Positions 36,401 to 46,100 of a stretch of 64,000 nucleotides of DNA are shown piece by piece. The stretch is from Lophius americanus (Eukaryota > Chordata > Actinopteri > Lophiiformes > Lophiidae). The stretch spans positions 707,001 through 771,000 of the forward strand of contig JBBDHG010000116.1 in the NCBI GenBank assembly GCA_037951165.1, read 5' to 3'. The notes beneath the pieces are model-generated. The model worked only from the letters and a program-made list of their open reading frames with translations. It made no database searches and was not told the DNA's origin. The position numbers and the translations under genes are program-made. How positions within the stretch are numbered: the stretch's first letter is position 1; every line of letters begins with the position of its first letter.

Positions 36401-37179
36401 TCAACTGTACCTGATTTCCTGTGAGGTCGACCTCGTAGATCTCTGGAAAGATCTGGAAAGAGGACCAGATCAGCCTGGAGAACAGGTTGTAAGGGAACAA
36501 AAGAACCTAAAAACAGAGAATAAGAACATTCAGAACCATACTGACTTCCTGTCTTCTTATCTGGGTGGAACGGGGAGCTGCTGTGGCATCCCTCTGTCGA
36601 TCAAACATTTAAGCCAATCAGAGTCCAGCTCTGACAGGACTCAATATTCTCTGGAGGCTGGAAGGTGTCAAAATGGTCAGTCCTTAAATTCAGTGGAATT
36701 TGTGTTATTGAGTTTATTTATGTTGAGATAAGTTTGCTGCATAATAAACAATTTTTTAGTATTTATACATATTTATTTATATTAGTTTATTACATTATCA
36801 TATTCCTTTTTTATACTAAAGTATTCATTATGTTTTATTTTTTAGTAGCAGCTGCTTCCTCATTCAGAATCAAACTAAAATATCTAGACTTTGTTTTATA
36901 ACTGCTTATGTCATTATTGACCAATGGATGCAGCATAAGACTGATAATCAGTGGTTTTAGCTTTATTTCAAATTATCCAATTTTTCCCTGATAAAACTGC
37001 TTGCCGTGTTGTTTTACCTTGGTCGAGGGTTCGAATCCTGCTGGGACACTGCTGTGACCTGCCGCCGTACAGTTCTGCCTTGGTCGGTGGTCCTTGTCGC
37101 GGTCACTGTGGCAGCCGGTCTCAGCAGTCACCATGGAAATGTGGTGGAAAGGCATGAAGAGGAGGATGAGGAGCTTCAT
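30498..37179 (-). CDS. gp1ba: Platelet glycoprotein Ib alpha-like receptor (LRR-mucin-TM)
   Basis: Exons in order: 37179-37018, 36506-36411, 36332-36141, 34839-34744, 32475-32296, 31715-30498. All junctions are phase 0, giving 647 residues. It starts with a signal peptide (about 1-19, MKLLILLFMPFHHISMVTA) and an N-terminal Cys cap (C23, C37). Leucine-rich repeats follow (LSVLRLTSNRLRELQDGAF, LTELYLDNNILEAL, ILDLSSNLIKVLP), then an LRR C-cap (NPWACFCSLGYLRGYLDDYE ... CDSPRM ... LCP). Next is a Pro/Thr mucin-like stalk (about 265-430), a transmembrane helix near 438-465 and a cytoplasmic tail of about 180 residues. This order matches GPIb-alpha, the von Willebrand factor receptor of platelets/thrombocytes. 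Location beside KIF1C agrees with human 17p13. The human gene has one coding exon; here the LRRs are split. Another LRR-mucin receptor cannot be fully excluded. Confidence 0.8.
31291..31490 (-). repeat. 30-bp coding VNTR in the GP1BA mucin-like stalk
   Basis: Six near-perfect 30-base units (31291-31470) and degenerate flanking units encode a ten-residue repeat, TSPPPPM(T/I)PL. Threonines and serines are potential O-glycosylation sites. Human GP1BA also has a length-variable repeat in the same stalk, with a different 13-residue unit. Confidence 0.95.
31890..32290. repeat. GCTAA-rich degenerate array, GP1BA intron
   Basis: Phrases such as GTTAGCTAATGTCAGCTAT and CTAAAGTTAGCTAA recur about a dozen times between the last two GP1BA coding exons. 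The period is loose, around 25-35 bases. Confidence 0.75.
34185..34712 (+). repeat. Unclassified dispersed repeat, copy A (GP1BA intron)
   Basis: Shares ordered blocks with the copies at 35225, 56570 and 57960: a CTC...(C/G)TAGTGAGTAAAA block, AGATAAAGCTCCCACTC, GTGGGTATAAAATTTGAAAA, GAGTTATCAGGCTAAC and a final CCCCGGCTTTTGGGGGATAT. The first block appears twice (34190 and 34360). No coding potential is evident. Confidence 0.75.
35225..35815 (+). repeat. Unclassified dispersed repeat, copy B (GP1BA intron)
   Basis: Blocks CACCTAGTGAGTAAAATAAG, GGTTGAGAAATGATGGC, GTAAAGCTCCCCCTAGTGTC, GAGTTATCGCATTAACGGG and TATATCCCCGACCTTTCGGG occur in the same order as in the other copies. The CTCTTGTGAGTAAAACATGA block is repeated internally near 35550. 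Confidence 0.75.
36545..36650 (+). repeat. Unclassified dispersed repeat, fragment C (GP1BA intron)
   Basis: GGGTGGAACGGGGAGCTGCT and CATCCCTCTGTCGATCAAAC match a block of copy A at about 34505-34545. Only this middle section is present. Confidence 0.6.
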
Positions 37180-37330
37180 GGCTACCCTGAGCTGGTGAAG
37201 GTCTGACTCAGAGAGGAGATATTGAACGCACCAGGAACATTCTGCTGGGAGATTTGATTGACAGCTGCTCAAACAGGAAATGTGATGGTTCCAGCTGGTG
37301 GGCCGCTGATATCAGTCTACCGCTCATTGC
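37180..37330 (-). promoter_or_regulatory. GP1BA upstream region with GATA- and ETS-like sites
   Basis: Immediately upstream of the start codon the minus strand has CATTTCCTG (ETS core, about 37272-37280) and the palindrome TGATATCA (GATA core on both strands, about 37306-37313). Closely spaced GATA and ETS sites are the usual signature of megakaryocyte/thrombocyte genes. The short length of such motifs makes chance matches likely. Confidence 0.3.
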
Positions 37331-37399
37331 CCATAATTCCTGGAATTACAATATAACACAAATACAATATAAATGTTTTAATTTTGTCAATTTTTTATT

Positions 37400-37985
37400 T
37401 TCATCATCATTCATCATTTCATCATCCCAGTAGGAAACATAGGCTTTGCATACAACGGGGGGATATTCCTTGTGGCGGCGGCCAGCAGAATCTTGCGGTA
37501 TGAGTCATAGGCGTTGTTCATGTCGGTGGAGCGCTGGTGTGGGAGACCAGCAGCTGCCTGGTCCACTTGTTGTCTGAAGACGGCCCAGTTTGCGCACCGG
37601 AAGTTCCATTTTGGCATCTTTCCCTTCTACAGGCTGGACCAGAGATGGAATGGTTATGACGGTCGATGGTGTGATCCATGAAAACCGTCAGGGTCTACAG
37701 GGCGACTTGTGGTTGTAGAGGGTGGAAGACATCCTCTACAACCTCTGGATACTCTGCAATAGTTGACCAAGCCACGTCATTATGAAGGAACATCTCTATG
37801 CCAGGATGTCTGTGGGCGGTGTGACCAGCCAAAGTGAACCGGTGAAGCCTCAGGAGGTTCTTGTTTTCAGTCTGAGTCTCCTGCAGTAGAACCATAGTCC
37901 CCTTCTTTTTGATGGCAATCCGTTGGATAACGTTGAGCTTAGCGACGGTGAGGCCTTCAACGTTGAGCTAAACCAGCTTGGCTTT
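37400..37985 (-). mobile_element. LINE endonuclease fragment, internally deleted
   Basis: On the minus strand, NVEGLTVAKLNVIQRIA, MVLLQETQTENKNLLRL and FTLAGHTAHRHPGIEMFLHN match the endonuclease start of a jockey-like LINE. WNFRCANWAVFRQQVD and YRKILLAAATRNIPP, which belong further on, follow after a jump. The middle of the domain is lost. Confidence 0.8.
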
Positions 37986-39283
37986 TTGCGATCTGAAGAC
38001 GTGGTAAAGACATTACACCTCAATTAAAAAGTACCGCCTCCTCCATGTTTGCACCTGACGCCAGTCACGCAATCAAAAAAAACAAACGTGCAATTTCTGA
38101 AATTGCACATGCAACTTAGCTATTTGGGATCTAAGTAATCAGGGTCTTAGAAGTTAAATTGTCTCCGAAAAGGATTTTTCATAGTAAACTTATTAGAATA
38201 TTGAAAATATTATATTAGCATTAATTATACATATTATATATATGTATTATTCATTTTGAGAGTTGTTACTAATATTTACTAATATAAGATATATTCATTA
38301 TTTTAATCTATATTTGAAATGTTTGGTTCCTTGTTATTAAGGATATATAAATTAAAGTTCCCTGCCATTATCTGGCAGAACAGTGAGACCTTTCAGGATC
38401 CATAGACTGTTATGGCTTAACAAAGAGGCCACACCACCACATCTTCTGGATACGCACTTTTTCCCATTTGTTCTTCAAGATGAGACAAAATACTCCTCTA
38501 ACTGCTTTAAAAATAACAATTGAAATTTCAGCCACTCTCCTCGTGTAAGTTTATTCGTGCGAATGAAGTGGCGTTAACACAGCAGGAGTTCTGCTATAGC
38601 TGCAATACCAGAAACAGTATCGGATCATAGCGAAAAATCGGATCCTCTTCGTGATTCCTGCCTCCCTTAACCATAACTCATAGAACCTCATCGTAGACAA
38701 GGGTAAAGCTTTGGATTCTGCCGACAACGCTACTGTGATGCCACAATTCACCTGATGTGAGGTCATCGATGGTGAAACTGTAAATCAGATGTGTTTAGTT
38801 TTTTGTTGACGCCCACTTTTACATTGTACATACTTGAGCAACTTTGTCAACGGTTAGTCACAAAACAAGATTTGTTTGGTGCGTTGGCAGTGAATGAAAC
38901 AGAAACAGTGAATGAAACAGAAACAGAGGTCAGGTTTGTTTCTCATCAAGAGTTTATTGCCATCACGTCGTCTGCAGGGTCAAAGGTCACTTCCTGTTAC
39001 AACAACAGACTGGACCGCACCTGAGGGGCTCTTAGCCAAATGGAGGAGGACGACACCGTGACAACATTGTGTCCATGTGATCCCTACATGGGTTCAGAAA
39101 TGTAAGGAATGGGCGGAGCCTGTCAGCGAGTGCGTTCTTCTGTTCCGGTTGCCATGGCAACACTGCCCTCCAGGCCCCCCTCCCCCAACACTAAACATCT
39201 GAAGAAAAGAACAATAAAATAAAATAAACTTCATAAAGTAAAACAAAACTTACGATGATGATTCAGGACTAACCAGGAAACAA

Positions 39284-39314
<31 letters not shown>

Positions 39315-40149
39315 GTTGCCTGGTGGCAAGACGCTCCCGTTAACCGCAATCAAACAAGCAAATCCAATATTATTGGGTTATGAAAGTAATAATAGCAGTG
39401 ATGACATCACAAAGGAAAGGCAGTGTTAAAATATTTAATACACGTAGAAGAAAAACTAAAAGCCAATCAGAAGCCCAGGAGAGATAATGTTTTTTGAAAA
39501 AGCTTCCCGATCAGGCCCGTAGGGGGCAGCAGGTTAAGATTGTCTCACGATTGGTCGATTCCAGAGACATAATATCCTTCTCTGGTCAATCACAATTCTT
39601 TTTGTCATCATCGTCATGGCGGCGACTTCCTCCCGATAGGAAGGATTTCTGCCACTGGTTAGTTTCATTGGGAGGAGCACGAAGACGCTCCACTCCCATC
39701 ATGCTCTGCTTGGAGTGGCAGTGCTTCTCCTGACTGTAACTGCATCGTCACTCACAGACGTAAACACAGACGCTGCATTAAAGTGTCGGAGGCCGGAGAT
39801 TTGTAGCAATTATTACAAATTCCTACACTACAGAGGGGAGGTGAGCACAACAGTAAAGACTTCCTATGTCCACTATATGGCGCCAGGGTTATACTACTTC
39901 TTGTTCCAGTCACTTAGATGGAGAACATGCCAAGAATGAGTCAAATGTGGCGTTTGCAGACTGTTGGATAAATTATATTGGAGTTACAACTACTTCTTTT
40001 CATCTTGACAGTGTTCTGACCAATGGAGTTAATTTTCTGGGAGGAGTTTTGTGGGGAAAAAAAGAACACTAACATTAAAAATAGCTGACTTCCTGTGGGT
40101 GCCAGGAGTCTTTTATTAGATCTTCCTGTGTTCCAACACATGAACGTGA

Positions 40150-41000
40150 TCCTGTGCCTCTAGCAGAAACATGTGGCAGGAGCTACTCCTGTATAATTCT
40201 CTATGGGGCACTTTGGAATCTGTTTTCCCCACCCACTCCTGTAACACAACCAAATCACGACTTTTGCCACCTCTGACGGGTTTTCAAGTCTCATATGCGC
40301 CTCAAAAACGTGTACAGGACCATAAGAGAGGATCCGATCTTTATTGCTGCTGTTCTCAACTTTTTCACAAAAATTCAAAAACGTTCCATAATCAACTGAA
40401 GGCAGCAGCGGATTCCTCGTCGTTTCATGAAATGGAATTCCTTCCTGATCTCTTTCTACTTACTGTGTCAGTCGCATTTTAACCACACTTTGAGTAAATT
40501 TCCTTAATTTTTGTGAAAATGACACAAAAATAAACACTGAATTAAATATAGGCAACTCCCCTCTTCGGGTTTAAGTTGTGGTTCTGTAGGGGGCACTGTT
40601 GTGCGTTTTACATCGCCATTCCTGACACATTATTAAATTACGACTTTCCCAACATCTGTTGAGTTTTCCTGTCTCAAAAACTCATTCGGTCCTTCCTCGC
40701 CGCTGTTCTCAGCGGTTTTAACCAAAACAGAAATCTCTTAGTAGCCTCTTTCTCTCCCTTCAAACAAAGAGTAATCAATAAATTCAATAACATTTAAATA
40801 TGCTAGAGTTCACGTGGCTCTTTTCCACAAGTCTAACTACATCAAACGCAACATCAAATGAAAAATAGACACAATTTCCAACGTTTGCACGTCCCCTGAA
40901 GCCAAAGGCTTCCTTACTATTTCATAAAAATGAAATTCCTTCCAGATCTCTTTCTACTTACTTTATCAGTCTCATACTACATGTCAAAGAGATCTCTGCT
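40150..41000. repeat. Diverged tandem duplication of an unclassified repeat
   Basis: Two copies of about 350-430 bases share ordered blocks: GGGGCACTTTG / GGGGGCACTGTTG, AAATCACGACTTTTGCCA / AAATTACGACTTTCCCAA, CTGCTGTTCTCAACTTTTT / CGCTGTTCTCAGCGGTTTT, and GATCTCTTTCTACTTACT in both (40449 and 40943). Copy 1 spans about 40150-40500 and copy 2 about 40560-41000. The type is unknown. Confidence 0.7.
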
Positions 41001-42034
41001 CACACAGCCCTACATACGCCCTTCATCACATTTCCTTCCTCTCCATTAATTAAATGTAGACGCCAGCAAGGCGTCCCTTACTAAATTTCCCACAATTGCA
41101 GGAGACAGTGAGGGCATCCCGGCTAAAAACAGATTCACAATAAAATGCGTCACTTCAAATATACACAACGCAACGCCCGCCGCCGAACAGCGGCATCCCT
41201 CCAGCAGGAGGCGCCACACAGCAGCTTTCTTTGGTTGGTAGCATTCCTTGCAGTGGCATTCAAGTCATATGGGAGAGATGGGAAATATGAGCTTAAGGGT
41301 TCAGCAGGTAAACGGATACTGGTCCATCAGGCCTTAATGGAACATGATATTAACATGGTGTTGTGGAAGTACATCAATTTCTTACTATCTTTGTTCAGCA
41401 TATTAGCATTGTTAATGAAAGGCCTCATATAGTTTGTTTGATGGCAGATAAGTCACTCCATTGAAGGATCGGTTAATAAAAAAGGGTAAATTATGCTATG
41501 TTAGCTTAGCAAAAAGCTCCCAAGGTCACCCTAAGTCTTAAGTTTAATTTTTGGGTGAACTGTTAATTTTAATATTTGGTTCTAATAGTTAACTAACCTG
41601 AAAGTGTACATTTTAAGGTGAACTGTTACGTTAATGTCCACTAGGAGGTTCTCATGTTACCAATTCTAATAATAAAGTTTGTTATTAATACTTCCAAGTT
41701 GATAAGTAAGATGTAAAAAATTGTACTCCCATACAACTTGAACAACGCACTGGCTATGCTAGGCTAATACTTTGACCTGTGCAAATCTTGGGCATGCGTA
41801 GCATTTCACCACGTAACATATTAGCGTGAAAAGTTAAATAGCCTTTCCCTGCTCAGGCTGGCTGACAAGCCCTGGCTAAGACTGGCTTGTTAGCCTATTG
41901 GGCTAACAAGCCAGGAAAAAGTCAAGTACATCAAGCACGCTTTTGCATACAGTAACTATTTGCAGGAGCAAATATAAGCATAAATGATAAAAAAAATCAA
42001 TGTGTGTTGACTCCAAAGCAACAGGACTCCTGTT

Positions 42035-42155
42035 TTGGGGTGAAGAGGTTTCACCTCTCTACCAAGAGGCTCCTTCAGTTCGGAACTGAAGAGGTGAGGT
42101 GGAACATTTTCAGGGCTAAACAGAAGTGCAGTTGCTGTGGATTCAACCCACACGG
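42035..42155. repeat. Hairpin-forming repeat fragment
   Basis: TCCTTCAGTTC and GGAACTGAAGAGG form an inverted repeat. The surrounding GGTTTCACCTCTCTACCAAG and GAGGTGAGGTGGAACA extend the partial symmetry. Similar hairpin phrases occur widely in fish repeats, but I cannot assign the family. Confidence 0.45.
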
Positions 42156-42352
42156 ATTACCACGACCTGGCTGAAAGAGAATCTACACAGACACTTAAAC
42201 GATAAAACTTCATCCTCATCAAAAACATAAATAACTTCCTCAAACAGTGTTGTTTCTGCAACTGCTAGCCCATGCTAATAACGATCAGGAAGCTACTCAC
42301 ACACTCACGCATACACACAGACAGTCAGAAGCCTCCCTGAGGAGGTTAGAGG

Positions 42353-43140
42353 TCACATAGGCATCTCCTTGTTTTTGAGGTCTGGTGCGCTGAACTGTCG
42401 TCTCATCCTGGGCGGGGTGGTGAAGCCCCATCCACTGGGTGGGGGCCCCATCGCCATCATCATGTCAGGGGGAGGAGGAGGGAGCAGGACTCCAGAGCGC
42501 GGCAAGCTGTGGTAGTTGGGGTGAGACCCTGGCTGGAATGGTGCACTTTGGGGGTTGTAGTAGGGGTGGGGATGGAACTGATGGTGCTGGTTATAATAGA
42601 ACCCTCCATCTCTGTCCCTCAACCCCCCTCTGCCCCCCCCTCTCTCCCCTCCCGGCCCGGGCGATGCCCCCCTCCTCTCTCTCGGTCGCCCCTGGTGGTT
42701 GCCACCAGCACTGCCATGCTGGTTGTTGCTATAGTTATTGTTGCAGTGGGTGGAGCTATCCAGAGAGTTTCGGCGGTAGCGGTGCTGTTTGTTCTGAAAG
42801 AAGCTGCCCTGGTTCTGGTTACGCTGCTGCCAGCCTCGATTTGGGCTGGGGGTGCGCATGCGCGGAGGTGTAGCCTGGAAGGGGAGAGGCAAAAGAGGTG
42901 GAGAAGGTGAGGGAGAAGCTTTAGCCTCCATGGCTCTTCCTTCTCCCCCCTCCTCTCTCTGCTCCGGCCAGTCCCCTCCCTCCTCCCCCAGACCCAGGGC
43001 CAGCAGGGCGGCGCTGGCTGGTCCCCATGACAACCGGTGGGCAGGGTTACTCTTGAAGGGGAATTTGAGCTTGCATTCCTTAGGAGGGATGAAGCGACCT
43101 GTACCGGGAAGGTGCACCGGGACAACCGGGGTATTCTGAC
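42353..43140 (-). CDS. kif1c: KIF1C terminal exon, Pro/Gly/Arg-rich tail
   Basis: Opens with the conserved FIPPKECKLKFPFKSNP block, then a low-complexity Pro, Gly, Arg and Asn/His/Tyr-rich region of about 200 residues. Two basophilic Ser motifs, YRRNSLDSS and RMRRQFSAPDL, match KIF1C 14-3-3/phospho sites. The stop is at 42353-42355. Purine bias makes long antisense ORFs over this exon that are not genes. Confidence 0.93.
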
Positions 43141-46100
43141 CTACAAGAGAGGATAGAGAGGTCAGAGGTCAGATTTAAAGGACATATCAGTGATGTCAGG
43201 CCACGGATCCTCTTTCTGGTTCTGACCCTGCACTAAGTTGTTACCCTGAAACTGGCTTTGATGCTGGTACTGATTCTCAAACGGTCAGATTGTGATGCCT
43301 GACCGTTGTTACTGTCCTCAATTCTAGTCCTGATACCAGCTCTAATAATAATAATAATACATTTAATTTATAAAGCACTTTACATTTGGAGCAAATCTCA
43401 AAGTGCTAAAGCTCTAGGAATTCTAGTCCTGATTCAAGTTCTGACCCTGGTTCTAAATCAACCTCTGGTTCTAGTTCAAATCCAAATGTTGATTATGACC
43501 CTGATTATGATCCCAGTGCTGGTTATGACCCTGTTTTTACTCTTCTTTAGATCCCAGCTCCAATTCTTATCGTAATGCTTGTTCTATAACTAGTAATGTT
43601 CTTGACCACACATCGAAATTCTGTCCTAGTTCAACCTCGGTACTGGTTAAGACTCTGGCTAAGAAGATTTGAACCCAGGTTCTGTCCTGTCCCAGATCTT
43701 GGTTATGCCTATATTTTGGCACTTAACCCTGGTTCTGGTCCTGATCCTTGGTCTTGCCCTGGTTCTAATCCCAATTCCTATCGTGACTTGAGTTCTGGTT
43801 CTGACCTGGGTTCTGGCTCTGTCCCCGCAGCTTCTTAGTGATGTTCTGTTGCTGTAGGTTCAGGATGCGCTGCTGTTCCTGCTTTAACCAGCGGAGGCGC
43901 CCTCTCCTGAAAGCCGGATCTTCGTCCATCAGCTTCTTCACCCGGTGCTCCGGCTCCACAGGGTCGTCGTCGGCACCATCCCCGTCCCTCTGAGGAGAAT
44001 CCTCCTCGCTGTTGTCCTGACACAAGAATATGTACAAGAGAGTTACGGTCCGGGTGCCGCTGCCAGAGCAGGATGTGATGTGTGAAGTGGACCTACCTGG
44101 ACCGGTATGATGCTCTCCATTTTGATCATCCTGTCCCTCAGAGCTCGGATCTCCTCGTCTTTCATGTCATTCTGGACCTTCACTTCCTGGAGGAAATGCA
44201 AAAATGACGGCGTTTGCCACAGAGACGCACATGTTTTCAGATGTTACTTTTCTTGACTGGAAGTAACAAAAGTTCATGGTGTAAGCGATGAATGCTAGTT
44301 GGGTTTCACAAATGATGTAAATGATTAACAATTTACAATAATTTAATCAAAACAAATGACAACCTGTCACTCCATTTTTCATTTCACCTCCACTTTTACC
44401 ATTAATTTTGTTACTTCCATCCCTCATAGGTGACACTCCCCTTCAAACCCCCGCCTGACTCACCTCCAGGATGTCGGTCAACTTGTCGATGTGGGCCTTC
44501 AGATCGTACACCTTCTTCTCTCCTCCCTCCCCCGTCTCTACGGCTCCTCCCTCCTCTGTGGGAGGGCTCCTCTCCTCGCCGATGCCCACTGTGTCGCAGA
44601 CGTCCTGTGCCACCGCCTTCCAGCTATCCCGCTCGCCGGCGTCCTTCTTGGAGTACATGCGACACAGCTCCTTCATCTTGACAATGGACAGAGCCTCAAT
44701 CTCCTGCCGGGAGTGACGGAAGTCTCCTAGAGCCACCTGAGGGGGACAGGAGGCCCATCAGAACCGGTAGGTGGGTTTACATGTACTGCCTAATTCCGAA
44801 CAGAGTCAGAAAAGAAGCCAAGTCAGAAAAAAATGCTGCATGTAAACACCGCTTTCTGAAAGAGAAGGCCCTTTCCAAAGAGATTTTATTCCTTTGAAGG
44901 GGGGTGGGGGGTGGGTAGTCTAAAACTGGGCTTAAACTGTCTGACTTTAGTGTCGTGGCCGTTTAATTTCAACTCACACTGTACGAATTAAACGTTTGCA
45001 GAAGCTCAGGATTGGTGTTTTCACACTGTACGACCCGTCCGGCTTCTGCAGCCTGTGGTCCCTATTTACAACTGTCATTTAATTTTTGTTTGAAAGCTCC
45101 GAGGCAGAAAAAAGTGTGTTTGTTAGCAACATGCTAAAAAAGACAGAAACAAACTGTATTGATTATATTTTGACATCCTGTGTGCCGAATCTTCCTTTTT
45201 TTTAAAAGTTGCCAGCGTATTTGACCATTTAAGCGAGCTACGTTTGACGTGTTAACTTTGTAGCAAGCACCGCTCGTTCCCGTCTGTTATTGGTCCTTTC
45301 TTATTAGCCACAAACTGCACTTTCTACTTAATGACTACTTATAACTTAGTATTTTTAACATGGTGTGTCACCATGGCAACTCAGACCCTCTGCCACTTCT
45401 CACAGGAGCAGTGAAAAAAGAAGGCGTGGACGTCAGCTGATCGAGTCGACACCCTGCCAAAATTTCTGACATGCCAGAAAACCCGTCGATCATCCAACCT
45501 CTTTAGGCGGGCTGCTTATCGCGTTCGTGACCCCATTGTACACTGAGCGACAAACGACAACGGACAGACACCGTCAAACAGCCCGGTAATCCTGAGGCTC
45601 ATTGCAGGTGTCAATCGAGCTCAAAGCGTTAATTGTACGCCCGGTTTTAGTCTTTTGGGATAGACAACCTGCCTCGTAAAGGCAACCGCTGCATCTAGAC
45701 ATTATTGCGAATAATCCCTGCTGAACGCTTGTCCAATGGCGGCACTCACTTAATGGCGCCAGCATTTAATGATCTAGACCACAGCAGAGAGGTTTTTTTT
45801 ATAATGAAAATCCAATTCCCAATAACAAATGTAATGGGAAGTAAGATATAATTAACTTTATAAACAAGTCCAAGACAAAACGTCAGCCGCTGCAACCCTG
45901 AGCACAAAGAAAACAAAGAACGTATGAATAAAAGACATCCGTCCGTGACGTGAATCTGGCTTTCAGGATGAAGCGCTAGACCACAGCAATGAAGACGAGG
46001 AAGACCTCTCGTATTACCATTTGACATGAGAAATTTCTGCTTTTAACATTACTTTGGATGATGTTGATGTTGACGTTAATTTAACATTTCTGGTGAGTTT

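Larger units (their letters stand above)
37986..42352. other. GP1BA-KIF1C intergenic region with KIF1C 3' flank
   Basis: No conserved coding exon is recognised. It contains a palindromic X-box (39148-39161), a (CA)n run (39285-39303), a diverged duplication (40150-41000), a CTCF-like motif (41201-41215) and the KIF1C 3' flank. Small hydrophobic ORFs have no supporting features. Confidence 0.55.

Noticed and set aside
37022..37045. GGTTCGAATCC, a perfect tRNA B box, suggesting a SINE or tRNA gene
   Set aside because: No A box or acceptor stem lies at the right distance. The bases encode VPAGFEPSTK of the GP1BA N-cap, which continues in frame into the next exon as VLLFPYNLFS, matching the LRR N-cap layout.
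41145..41432. Plus-strand ORF of 95 codons
   Set aside because: No recognisable domain or splice context; intergenic sequence with composition typical of chance ORFs.
42439..42910. Plus-strand ORFs of 130-145 codons
   Set aside because: Antisense shadows of the purine-biased KIF1C terminal exon; the minus frame has conserved KIF1C sequence to its C-terminus.
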